Assembly: GCF_000716445.1 (NCBI RefSeq)
Contig: NZ_JNWK01000080.1
Location: 1-49,420 of the forward strand
Length of the DNA stretch: 49,420 bases
Direction of reading: 5' to 3'
Source of the DNA: Streptomyces wedmorensis
GTDB taxonomy: Bacteria > Actinomycetota > Actinomycetes > Streptomycetales > Streptomycetaceae
The position numbers were made by a program, and so were the translations under genes. Shown piece by piece: positions 19,458-27,296 of the stretch. Each line of letters begins with the position of its first letter. Positions within the stretch are counted from its first letter, which is position 1. The notes beneath the pieces were generated by a model that saw only the letters and a program-made list of their open reading frames with translations, did no database searches and was not told the origin of the DNA.

Positions 19458-21170
19458 GTGGCGGGCCACTACGCGCGGGCCACGCTTATGACTGTTTTCG
19501 AAGACGAGTCCGGCCGCTCCCGGGAGACCGCGGGAGCGGGAAGCACCTCCTGGATCGGGTCGCCGCATCCGGCGGTGGTGGCCGACCGCGATGGCGGCGT
19601 CGTGGAGTTCAACGCCGCCGCGGCCGACCTCTTCCCGCGGATGGGGGTCGGCAAGTGGCTGGACGAGGTCGTCCCGCGATGGCTCGCCGACGCCCACCAG
19701 CGGCTGGCCCACCCGGCACGCGCACCCGCCGCCGCGGCTTCGGCACGGACCCGCCCCGCCCCGCTGCGCGGCAGACACGACGGCCGGCTCCTGAGGGCCC
19801 ACCCCACCGAGTCCGGCCACGGCGACGTGGCCTGGTGGCTGGTCGACGACTCCGACCTGACGGCCGCGCAGGACGCCCTGCGCACCGAACGGGAGCGCCA
19901 CGCGATCCTGGCCGAGGCGTCCACCCAGCTGCTGGCCTCGCTCAACCCCGACCGCTGCCTGGAGAAGGCGGCCCTGCTCGCCGCCGACCACCTCGGCGAC
20001 GCGGCCCTCGTGATCTCCCCGCCCGTACGGAACCGCTACACCGTGGTCACCGCCATGGGCGGGGGATTCGAGCGGACCCAGCTCACCCTGGACCCGGCCC
20101 TCGTGCCTGGCCTCGCCGAGGCGCTGCAGGGTTTCCCGCCGGTGCCCGCCCGCTGGATCGACCCGGCCGAACTGCCGTCCTGGGCCGTGCCCGAGGGCTT
20201 CGGAGGGACCCCCGGGTCCGTCGCCATCACCCCGCTGCCCGGCCACGGCGTGCCCGCGGGCGCCCTGATCCTGCTGCGGCGCGGCGGACAGCGGGCCTTC
20301 GACGCCTCGGAGGAGCTCTTCGCCCGGCTGTTCGCCGCCCGCGCCGGCGCCGCCCTGTCGGCCGCGCGCCTCTACGCCGAGCAGGCCCGCATCACGCGCG
20401 CGCTGATCGCCGAACTCCTTCCGCCCCGGCTCCACCACGTCGACGGAGTCGACTTCGCCGGCGGCTACCGCACCTCCCAGGACACCGAGCGGATCGGCGG
20501 CGACTTCTACGACGTGCACCCCGGCACCGACGACGGCCAGGAGACGCTCGCCGTCCTCGGCGACGTGTGCGGCAAGGGGCTGGACGCCGCCGTGCTCACG
20601 GGCCGGATCCGCAGCACCGTGCAGGCCCTGTTGCCCCTCGCCGGCGACCACCAGAACGTCCTGCGGCTGCTCAACGGCGCCCTGCTGACCGCCCGGCACA
20701 CCCGCTTCGCCACCCTGGTCCTGGCCTCGGTGCGGCGCACGGGCGGCCGGGTGCGGCTCCGGCTCACCAGCGCCGGCCACCCCCGCCCGCTCGTCCTGCG
20801 TGCCACGGGAGAGGTGGAGGAGGCGGACACCGGCGGGACCCTGGTAGGCGCCCTCCCCGTGGTCACCAGCCGGTCGGCGACCGTGGACCTGTCGCCCGGC
20901 GAGACCTGCCTGCTCTACACGGACGGGATCACGGAGGCCCGCGGCGGGCCGCTCGGCTCGGCCATGTTCGGCGAGGACCGGCTGCGCTCCGCGCTCGCCG
21001 AGTGCGTGGGGCTCCAGGCCGAGGCCGTCGTCGAGCGCGTGCAGATGATCGCCGGGGACTGGGTGGGCCGCGGTCCTCACGACGACATGGCGGTCGTCGC
21101 CATCACCGCGCCGCACACCACCCATCTGTCCGCGGTGAACGGCCACACCCGGGGCAGGTACACCGCATGA
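19458..21170 (+). CDS. PAS-GAF-PP2C (SpoIIE-type) phosphatase
   Basis: 570 residues. A PAS-like segment (about 35-135, beginning SPHPAVVADRDGGVVEFNAA) and a GAF-like domain (about 145-300) precede the PP2C domain (about 330-555). Metal motifs are complete: IGGDFYDV (Asp349), GDVCGKGLDAA, YTDGITEAR and PHDDMAVVAI. It is therefore likely an active phosphatase of STAS antagonists, an RsbU-like role. GTG 19458 follows GGGAAG closely; ATG 19488 is an alternative without a ribosome site. Its stop overlaps the start of the cobalamin-binding protein (ATGA), and that gene overlaps a STAS gene (GTGA), so the three are translationally coupled. Confidence 0.88.
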   Translation: MAGHYARATLMTVFEDESGRSRETAGAGSTSWIGSPHPAVVADRDGGVVEFNAAAADLFPRMGVGKWLDEVVPRWLADAHQRLAHPARAPAAAASARTRPAPLRGRHDGRLLRAHPTESGHGDVAWWLVDDSDLTAAQDALRTERERHAILAEASTQLLASLNPDRCLEKAALLAADHLGDAALVISPPVRNRYTVVTAMGGGFERTQLTLDPALVPGLAEALQGFPPVPARWIDPAELPSWAVPEGFGGTPGSVAITPLPGHGVPAGALILLRRGGQRAFDASEELFARLFAARAGAALSAARLYAEQARITRALIAELLPPRLHHVDGVDFAGGYRTSQDTERIGGDFYDVHPGTDDGQETLAVLGDVCGKGLDAAVLTGRIRSTVQALLPLAGDHQNVLRLLNGALLTARHTRFATLVLASVRRTGGRVRLRLTSAGHPRPLVLRATGEVEEADTGGTLVGALPVVTSRSATVDLSPGETCLLYTDGITEARGGPLGSAMFGEDRLRSALAECVGLQAEAVVERVQMIAGDWVGRGPHDDMAVVAITAPHTTHLSAVNGHTRGRYTA

Positions 21171-22276
21171 GCCCGCAGACCACCATCTCGACCACCTCGA
21201 CCGCCGACCTCGCCGCCACCCGCCGACAGCTGTGGGCGGCCCTGGAGGCGAGGGACGAACCGGCGGCCACCGCCGCCGTCCTCGGCGCCCACGACGCCGG
21301 GGTCCCGGCCGAGGACCTCCTCCTCGACGTGATCGGCCCCGTCCAGGCCAGGGTCGGCGCGGAATGGGCGACCGGCCGCATCGGGGTCGCTCAGGAGCAC
21401 GCCGCCACGGCCATCCAGGACCGTGTCGTCGCCGCCCTCGCCCACCGCACGGCGGACGGGACCGGTGCCCGGCCGGAGACCGGGGAGACGCCCCGGCGCG
21501 TCACCGTCGCCTGCGTCGACGGCGAGTGGCACGCCCTGCCCGCCCGTCTCCTCGCCGAGGTCCTGCGCGGCCAGGGCTTCCTCGTCGACTACCTCGGGGC
21601 GCACGTCCCCACCCCCCACCTCATCGCTCACCTGCACCAGACCGGCACGGACGTCGTCGCCCTCTCGTCCTCGCTGCCGGTCCGGCTCCCGACGGCCCAC
21701 GCCGCCGTCACCGCCATCCAGGCCATCGGGCTCCCCGTCCTCGTCGGCGGCGCCGCCTTCGGCCCCGACGGCCGCTACGCCCGCCTGCTGGGCGCCGACG
21801 GGTGGGCGCCGGACGCCCGGGCCGCCGCCCGTCTCCTCGCCGCCGGCCCGCCGCGGGCGCACGCGGCCCGGCCCGCCGGAGAACTGCCCCATCTCGCCGA
21901 CCAGGAGTACACCCTGGTCACGCGCGCCCGGACACAGCTGGTCCGCCAGGTCCTCCAGGGCCTCGAGGACGCGGTCCCGGCGATGGCCTCGTACACCGAC
22001 CGGCAGCGGGAGCGGACCGCCGAGGACATCGCCCACATCGTCGACTTCCTCGGCGCGTCCCTCTACACCGACGACGCCGAGCTGTTCACCGGCTTCGTCA
22101 CCTGGACCGCCGGGATCCTCCGGTCCCGCGGCGTCCCGGGCGACGCCCTGGTCGCCGCCCTCGACCTGCTCGCCGACGCCCAGCACGATTTCCCCCGCGC
22201 GCGGGCGCACCTCGCCGCCGGGCGCCGCGCCCTCCTCCGCGTACCCGCCCCGCCCACCCCAGGACCCCGCTCGTGA
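21167..22276 (+). CDS. CarH-like cobalamin-binding (putative photoreceptor) protein
   Basis: 369 residues. The N-terminal helical cap (about 13-95) carries W67 and E77-H78 in the spacing W-x9-EH, the motif that in CarH/LitR photoreceptors encloses the adenosyl group of adenosylcobalamin. The B12-binding Rossmann domain follows (about 110-225): GEWHALP with His122 at the lower-ligand place (E-x-H-x-x-G here ends in Pro125), ALSSSLP and VGGAAFG. No MerR DNA-binding domain is present. The C-terminal part (about 245-355) is all-helical with RTAEDIAHIVDFLGASLY and may be an RsbR-like or other output domain. Coupling to a PP2C phosphatase upstream and a STAS antagonist downstream suggests it gates a partner switch in response to light or B12 state; this is inference. 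Confidence 0.8.
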   Translation: MSPQTTISTTSTADLAATRRQLWAALEARDEPAATAAVLGAHDAGVPAEDLLLDVIGPVQARVGAEWATGRIGVAQEHAATAIQDRVVAALAHRTADGTGARPETGETPRRVTVACVDGEWHALPARLLAEVLRGQGFLVDYLGAHVPTPHLIAHLHQTGTDVVALSSSLPVRLPTAHAAVTAIQAIGLPVLVGGAAFGPDGRYARLLGADGWAPDARAAARLLAAGPPRAHAARPAGELPHLADQEYTLVTRARTQLVRQVLQGLEDAVPAMASYTDRQRERTAEDIAHIVDFLGASLYTDDAELFTGFVTWTAGILRSRGVPGDALVAALDLLADAQHDFPRARAHLAAGRRALLRVPAPPTPGPRS

Positions 22277-22674
22277 GCACCCCCGGCCACCCCTTCGAAG
22301 CCAAGGCCGTCGCCGCGCCCGACGGAATCCTGTACGTGACGCTCGCCGGCGACCTGGCCTGGGACAGCGCCGACGAGCTGCTGGACGCGGCCCGGGCCCA
22401 CCTCGACCCGGCGACCGCCCCGGCGGACCTCCGCGTCGACTGCGCCGGACTCACCCTGTGCGACTCGACGGGCCTCTCCGCGCTGCTGGCCCTCCACCGG
22501 CTCGCCGAGGCCGCGGGCGTCCCGCTGCGCCTCGACCGCAGACCGCCCTTCCTCGACCGGCTGCTCCTCCTCACCGGCACGTACGAGCACCTGACGGGCC
22601 GGTCCGAGACCGCCGGGCCCGACGGCGACACCCCGAGCGGCGCGGCGGAGGGCCCTGGTCCCGCCGGTCCCTGA
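22273..22674 (+). CDS. STAS-domain anti-sigma factor antagonist
   Basis: 133 residues. GILYVTLAGDLAWDSADELL, LRVDCAGL and the loop CDSTGLSALLALH are typical of STAS antagonists; the position matching Ser58 of SpoIIAA is Thr66, with Ser65 beside it. The last 25 residues are a Gly/Pro-rich tail. Start GTG 22273 overlaps the stop of the B12 protein. It is the likely substrate of the phosphatase that begins this operon, and may bind the RsbW-like kinase at 18139 or others elsewhere. Confidence 0.88.
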   Translation: MSTPGHPFEAKAVAAPDGILYVTLAGDLAWDSADELLDAARAHLDPATAPADLRVDCAGLTLCDSTGLSALLALHRLAEAAGVPLRLDRRPPFLDRLLLLTGTYEHLTGRSETAGPDGDTPSGAAEGPGPAGP

Positions 22675-22808
22675 CGGCATTTCAAGACCTTCACCGCATC
22701 GTGACACCATCGGCGCATCCGCCACGGCGGCACGAGGTGTAACAGGGACGGGACGGGTCAAGCGGACACCGCACCCGCCCGCTGACAGCCTCTCAGTCGG
22801 AGGACCCC

Positions 22809-23234
22809 ATGCCCCAGCACCCCGTCGCGCCGCTCCCCGCTCCGCGCGTCCTCACCCGGCCCATGGCCATGGAACTGCTCACTCCGGACGTGGCGGTCCG
22901 GATCGACACCACCGTCGGCTACGACTCCCGCGACCCCCACGCCCTGAGCATCGCCTTCCACCTCCTCGGCGAGGACACGGTGGTGTGGCGCGTCGATCGC
23001 GAGATGATCCTCACCGGATCGCTCCAGCCCGCCGGCGACGGCGAGGTCCGGCTCCGTCCCGCGCCCGACGGCGGACTCCTCCTGCGGCTCGGGCGGGCGG
23101 GACAGCGCGCCGTCGTCAGGTGCGAGCAGGAGGCACTCGGCCGCTTCGTGCGCGACACCTTCGTCCTGGTGCCGCAGGGCACGGAGGAACGCCACATCGA
23201 CTGGGGACCGCTGCTCGCGTCCCTGAGGCGCTGA
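22809..23234 (+). CDS. SsgA-like sporulation/cell-division regulator (SALP)
   Basis: 141 residues. VGYDSRDPHALSIAFHLLGE and VVWRVDREMILTGSLQPAGDG match the core of SsgA-like proteins, which are unique to morphologically complex actinomycetes and guide septum placement and spore-wall steps. The family's usual acidic-aromatic tail is replaced by EERHIDWGPLLASLRR, which is within family variation. GGAGGA lies 5 bases before the ATG. Its place beside a SigB/F-type sigma gene and partner-switch genes suggests linkage of stress signalling and development. Confidence 0.85.
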   Translation: MPQHPVAPLPAPRVLTRPMAMELLTPDVAVRIDTTVGYDSRDPHALSIAFHLLGEDTVVWRVDREMILTGSLQPAGDGEVRLRPAPDGGLLLRLGRAGQRAVVRCEQEALGRFVRDTFVLVPQGTEERHIDWGPLLASLRR

Positions 23235-23328
23235 AGTGCGGTGCGCCGGAACGTCGTACGGGGCCGAGACGAGCGTTGCCATCGACCGGGAGGAAGGAAC
23301 CGACCCAGAACACGTGAGGAGTCGGTGG

Positions 23329-23353
23329 GTGTGATCGCGAGAAGTCCGGGTAG
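23329..23353 (+). promoter_or_regulatory. possible SigB-type promoter before the sigma gene
   Basis: GTGT (23329-23332), 15 bases, GGGTAG (23348-23353) resembles GTTT-N15-GGGTAT/C. It lies 58 bases before the sigma factor start, as expected if the sigma factor once controlled its own gene. Confidence 0.4.
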
Positions 23354-23410
23354 GCGAGCAGCCTCGGGGACATGCGTCCCGATGAGGAACACACGTGAAA
23401 GGGCAATGGT

Positions 23411-24162
23411 GTGACGGTCACCACGATGTCGGTCGCGGGAGTCGAGTCCGGAGCGGGGACGCTGCCGCAGATCCCGGACACGTCGGCGATCGCACCCAAG
23501 GACGCGAGGGCCCTGTCGAAGGTCTTCTTCCAGGAGCTCGCGACGCTGGAGGAGGGGACGCACGAGTACCAGTACGCGCGCAACACCCTCATCGAGATGA
23601 ACATGAGCCTGGTCCGCTACGCGGCCGGGCGGTTCCGCCACCGCGCCGACGAGATGGAGAGATCAAGCGCTTCTTCCGGGACACCTCCTGGGCGGTGCAC
23701 GTACCCCGCCGGCTCCAGGAGGCGCGGGTGGAGCTGGCCAAGGCGACCGAGGAACTCGGCACCCGCCTCGGCCGGACGCCGACGGTCAAGGAGCTGGCCG
23801 ACCTGATGAGCCTCACCGAGGAGGAGGTCACCGAGGCGCGGCTGGCCTCCAACGGCTACAACTCCTCGTCGCTGGACGCCGCCCTCAGCGGCGAGGACGA
23901 GGACGGCGACGCCTCGCTGGCCGACTTCATCGGCAGCGAGGACCCCGCCATGGCGCTGGTGGAGGACTTCCACTCGCTGGCCCCGCTCATCGCCGACCTC
24001 GGCGAGCGGGACCGCCGGATCATCCACCTGCGGTTCGTGGAGGAACTGACCCAGGCTCAGATCGGTGAACGGCTGGGCTGCTCGCAGATGCACGTCTCGC
24101 GGCTGCTCGCGCGCACTGTGAAGCGCCTGCGCGAGGGCCTGCTGGGCACCGGCGCCGGCTGA
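23411..24162 (+). pseudogene. SigB/SigF-type sigma factor, inactivated by internal deletion and frameshift
   Basis: From GTG 23411 (GAAAGGG upstream) one frame reads ELATLEEGTHEYQYARNTL and then MNMSLVRYAAGRFRHRADEME, the start of region 2. At about 23655-23662 the text jumps to another frame with EIKRFFRDTSWAVHVPRRL and runs through regions 3 and 4 to LGCSQMHVSRLLARTVKRL. Intact members of the family have about 35 residues between these points, covering most of region 2 (core binding and -10 recognition). So about 100 bases are missing and the frame is broken; the first frame stops at 23806 (131 residues). The join GATGGAGAGATCAAG shows a short GAG overlap between the two sides. As written, neither part can work as a sigma factor. 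Confidence 0.8.
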
Positions 24163-24177
24163 TCCGGCCGGCCCGCA

Positions 24178-24230
24178 CGGCTCCGGGGTCCCGCGCCGGA
24201 CACGCGTCCGGCGCGGGAACCCCGGAGCCG
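24178..24230. terminator. strong bidirectional terminator
   Basis: A long hairpin with 11-bp outer arms (CGGCTCCGGGG and CCCCGGAGCCG) and 11-bp inner arms (CCCGCGCCGGA and TCCGGCGCGGG) around a 6-base loop, between the sigma pseudogene and the convergent ppk2 gene. Confidence 0.85.
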
Positions 24231-24233
24231 TTC

Positions 24234-25193
24234 TCATGCGGGCGGGTGCTGGCCCCGGCCCACCGGAGGGCCTGCCAGCGGTGTGGGCGAGAGCGCCGAC
24301 GGCTCCTCTCCCGGTTCCAGGAGGGTGTCGGCGGCGCCCACGATCAGGGGATCGGGCCGGCCCACGGCCTCGGCGTCCTTGTTGGCGTAGTCGATCCGCC
24401 ACAGCAGATAGCGCATCGCCTCCAGCCGCCCCCGGCGCTTGTCGTTGCTCTTGACGACCGTCCACGGCGCGTCGGCGGTGTCGGTCGCGCGGAACATCTC
24501 GATCTTCGCGGCGGTGTACGCGTCCCACAGGTCCAGCGAGGCCAGATCCGTCGGCGACAGCTTCCACTGGCGGACGGGGTCCACCTGCCGGATCGCGAAC
24601 CGGGTGCGCTGCTCTGCGCGGGAGACCGAGAACCAGAACTTGACCAGGACGATGCCGTCCTCGACCAGCATCGACTCGAAGGCCGGGCACTGCCGGAGGA
24701 AGAGCGCATGCTGCTCCTCCGTGCAGAAGCCCAGGACCTTCTCGACACCCGCGCGGTTGTGCCAGGAACGGTCGAAGAACACGATCTCGCCGCGCGCCGG
24801 CAGGTGCGGGACGTACCGCTGGAAGTACCACTGTCCCGCCTCCCGCTCGGTCGGCTTGTCCAGGGCGACGATCCGCGCCCCACGCGGGTTCAGCCGCTCC
24901 GTGAAGCGCTGGATCGTGCCGCCCTTGCCCGCGGCGTCCCGTCCCTCGCAGATCACGACCAGCCGGGCCCCCGTCTCCTTGACCCAGCGCTGCAGCTTCA
25001 GCAGCTCGATCTGCAGGATCCGCTTGGTCCGTTCGTACTCCCGGCGGCGGACCTTCCGGTCGTAGGGGTAGTTCTCGCGCCAGGTCCGGACGGGTCCCCC
25101 CTGCTCGTCCAGCAGGACGGGCTGCTCCGGCTGGCTGGTGTCCACCCTCAGCCCGGCCAGCAGGCCGTCGGCGGGGTCGTCGGAGTCGCTCAT
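24234..25193 (-). CDS. ppk2: polyphosphate kinase 2 (PPK2, class I type)
   Basis: 319 residues from the chosen start. The kinase core has Walker A GRDAAGKGG (84-92), the lid motif FTERLNPRGARIVAL and Walker B VFFDRSWHNRAGVE (Asp141), followed by the VKFWFSVSRAEQ and DPVRQWKLSPTDLASLDLW blocks of PPK2. These enzymes transfer phosphate between polyphosphate and nucleotides, mainly making NTPs or using GTP/ATP. ATG 25193 has AGGAGG 8 bases upstream; an in-frame ATG at 25259 would add 22 residues and also has a purine-rich site. It lies downstream of the DUF4230 gene on the same strand. Confidence 0.92.
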   Translation of the reverse strand: MSDSDDPADGLLAGLRVDTSQPEQPVLLDEQGGPVRTWRENYPYDRKVRRREYERTKRILQIELLKLQRWVKETGARLVVICEGRDAAGKGGTIQRFTERLNPRGARIVALDKPTEREAGQWYFQRYVPHLPARGEIVFFDRSWHNRAGVEKVLGFCTEEQHALFLRQCPAFESMLVEDGIVLVKFWFSVSRAEQRTRFAIRQVDPVRQWKLSPTDLASLDLWDAYTAAKIEMFRATDTADAPWTVVKSNDKRRGRLEAMRYLLWRIDYANKDAEAVGRPDPLIVGAADTLLEPGEEPSALSPTPLAGPPVGRGQHPPA

Positions 25194-25310
25194 GTGTCGG
25201 CCTCCTTCGGCCGGGGCGGCGGGGCCGGGGCCGTCCCGGCCGTCGTCGTGAGTGCTCATGGGGTCCCCTTGCCCCGTCGGCGGACCGACACGAGCGTGAC
25301 AGCCGACACA

Positions 25311-26063
25311 TCACCCGGACGGCGCGGTCGGGGCGGTGGGCGCCCCGCCCCGCGGAACGCCCTCGGGCCCGGCGGATCCCGCTCGGACGAAGGTCACGGT
25401 CACCCGCTCGAAGCCCAGGCCCCGCAGCAGTTCCCGCAGCATCGCGGCGGTGTTCCGTTCCGCCCGGGACGTCAGGTCGGACTCGCGGGCCGCGTCGCCG
25501 ATGCGCCGGGCGGCGAGGACGTGGACGGCCTGCTCGCTCGCAGGGTTGTCCGAGAAGAGGTCACCGATCCGGTCGAGCAGACCGCGCTGCTTCGACACGG
25601 CGTACGACCGCTCCGGATCGAGAGCCGGGTCGGCCAGCCGGGCGTGCGGCAGCCGGAGAGTGGCCTCGGTGCGGTCGGCGTCGACGGTCACGGCGTCGTC
25701 CCCGAGGCCGCCGAGGTCGACGTAGGAGGCGACGCTGCCGCTCGCCACGTACAGGGTGCGGGTACCGCGGATCGCGTCCGGCAGGAGCCGCGCGTCGTGC
25801 TCCAGGTCGACCACCACCTGGTAGGTCCCCGCCGCCCCCTCGTACCGGCTCAGGTCCTGGACGGACTTCAGGACGGCGGGGCCGGAGCGGTCCTTCACGT
25901 CCGTCCCGAGGACGTCCATGCCGGGGATCCGGAGCAACTGGCCGATCAGCATGAGGGCGACGGCGAGCACGAGCAGGACGACGGCGGCGAGGGGCCACCT
26001 CCCTCCGGGGCGCTTCCACGAACGGCGGGCCGGCGCGGGGCTGTTCTCGGTCTCTTCTCCCAT
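25311..26063 (-). CDS. DUF4230 membrane-anchored protein
   Basis: 250 residues. A single membrane helix (about residues 22-42, LAAVVLLVLAVALMLIGQLL) leads to a DUF4230-type domain: PAVLKSVQDLSRYEGAAGTY, QVVVDLEHDARLLPDAIRG, and LYVASGSVASYVDLGGL, then a long coiled-coil-like region with RIGDLFSDNP and SELQAV-type helices. DUF4230 is widespread and uncharacterised. The start at 26063 lacks a strong ribosome site; the frame is open further up. It is divergent from the VanZ-like gene and upstream of ppk2. Confidence 0.8.
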   Translation of the reverse strand: MGEETENSPAPARRSWKRPGGRWPLAAVVLLVLAVALMLIGQLLRIPGMDVLGTDVKDRSGPAVLKSVQDLSRYEGAAGTYQVVVDLEHDARLLPDAIRGTRTLYVASGSVASYVDLGGLGDDAVTVDADRTEATLRLPHARLADPALDPERSYAVSKQRGLLDRIGDLFSDNPASEQAVHVLAARRIGDAARESDLTSRAERNTAAMLRELLRGLGFERVTVTFVRAGSAGPEGVPRGGAPTAPTAPSG

Positions 26064-26244
26064 GCGGGCCGGATGCCCGAGTCCGCCGCGCTCACACCCG
26101 ACTCCGTCCGAAACGAGCTCTGTCGGGGCACGAGGGGAGGGTGGTTCGGAGGTGAGTACCCCGGCGGACCGCAGGGCATGCGGTCCCCCGGCGGGGGTAC
26201 GCGGGATTCGTTCGCACGAGGACACCAAGGGGAGGAGACGGCTC

Positions 26245-26937
26245 ATGTTCGGTCGGAGAGCGTCGAAGGGACGGGGCGGTGCACCCGCCGGAGGGGACGG
26301 GGACGACGGGAGAGACGCGGAGGGTGCGGGCGGCGTGGCGCCGGCCGACGGGAGCCCGGAGCGGAAGGATCCGGACACCGCGACGTCCCGGGCCGCGGTC
26401 CCGGTCCGGCGCGGCCCGGGGCGGTTCGTGCGGGCGCTCGTCGCCCTCACGGCCCTCGCGGGCATGGTGGCCTTCGCCGTGGTCCTGGCCCGGCTGACGC
26501 TGGAGGCCTCGCCGGCCTCCGTCCCCCTCACCCACAGCAACCTGACGCCCGGGCGCTCCATCGAGGCCTACCTCGGCCGGCCCGCGTTCGTGGACACCGT
26601 CAAGCAGCTCGGGGGCAACATCCTCCTCGGCGTCCCCTTCGGGATCCTGCTGCCGCTGCTGTCCCGCAAGGCCCGCGGCTTCCTCCGTGTCGCGCTCCTC
26701 ACCGCGGCCACCATGCTGCTCGTGGAGCTCGTGCAGGGGGCGCTCGTCACGGGCCGCGCCTTCGACATCGACGACGTCCTCCTCAACACGACGGGAGCAC
26801 TGCTCGCCTACATGACCGTCGGCCGACGGCTGGGCCGGGCCGTCCACCCCCGCCCCCACCCCCGCTGGTGGCAGCGCCGGCGCCCGGACCGCACCTCGGC
26901 ATGGAAGCGTGGAACCACCGCCACTCCGTCGAAGTGA
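26245..26937 (+). CDS. VanZ-like membrane protein
   Basis: 230 residues. The first 70 are polar and low-complexity; membrane segments follow at about 72-92, 128-148, 152-172 and 182-202. The core DTVKQLGGNILLGVPFGILL, then LVELVQGALVTGRAFDIDDV and LLNTTGALLAYM is the VanZ signature (N-x-x-L-F-x-P and D-x-x-D-x-x-x-N-x-x-G). VanZ itself gives low-level teicoplanin resistance, but most homologues have unknown roles in the envelope. AGGGGAGGAG at 26228-26237 sets the ATG. Confidence 0.85.
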   Translation: MFGRRASKGRGGAPAGGDGDDGRDAEGAGGVAPADGSPERKDPDTATSRAAVPVRRGPGRFVRALVALTALAGMVAFAVVLARLTLEASPASVPLTHSNLTPGRSIEAYLGRPAFVDTVKQLGGNILLGVPFGILLPLLSRKARGFLRVALLTAATMLLVELVQGALVTGRAFDIDDVLLNTTGALLAYMTVGRRLGRAVHPRPHPRWWQRRRPDRTSAWKRGTTATPSK

Positions 26938-27051
26938 CCGTGAACACGGAGGCCCAGGGGCGAGCACCGCACAAACAGATATGGACTCGTCTGTGACGGA
27001 CGACGTCCCTGTCCTGAGTGGGAGTGGGACTGCGCGTGGTCCTGAAGGTTG

Positions 27052-27171
27052 CGTGCCGTGGCAGAGCGGTCCGATGCGATCGTCGTGGGGGACGGCCCCT
27101 CCGCGTCGAGTGACGGAGACGGGGCGGCCTTGCCCCTGTCTGTCTCGCGGGTTCGAATCCCGTCGGCACCG
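27052..27171 (+). tRNA. tRNA-like sequence, class II (Ser-like) with an interrupted anticodon arm
   Basis: The 5' GTGCCG (27053-27058) pairs with CGGCAC near the 3' end; GCA/TGC with loop GAGCGGTCCGA looks like the D arm of tRNA-Ser. The T arm is perfect: GCGGG, loop TTCGAAT, CCCGT (27147-27163). A long variable arm forms at 27117-27141 (AGAC-GGGGC and GCCCC-GTCT). The 39 bases between D stem and variable arm are about twice the normal anticodon arm and offer no standard 7-base loop. No CCA is encoded. Probably a tRNA pseudogene or integration-site relic; a novel tRNA-like RNA is possible. Confidence 0.4.
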
Positions 27172-27296
27172 CAACCGTGCTGGGCCGGCCGAGAGCGATG
27201 CGCTCCCCCTGGGGCCGGCCGCAGTGGAACGCCGACGACCCTGCGTGAGGGCCCGGATCGGTCGACGTGATCGGTCAGGGCCCGACGCCTTTCGGA

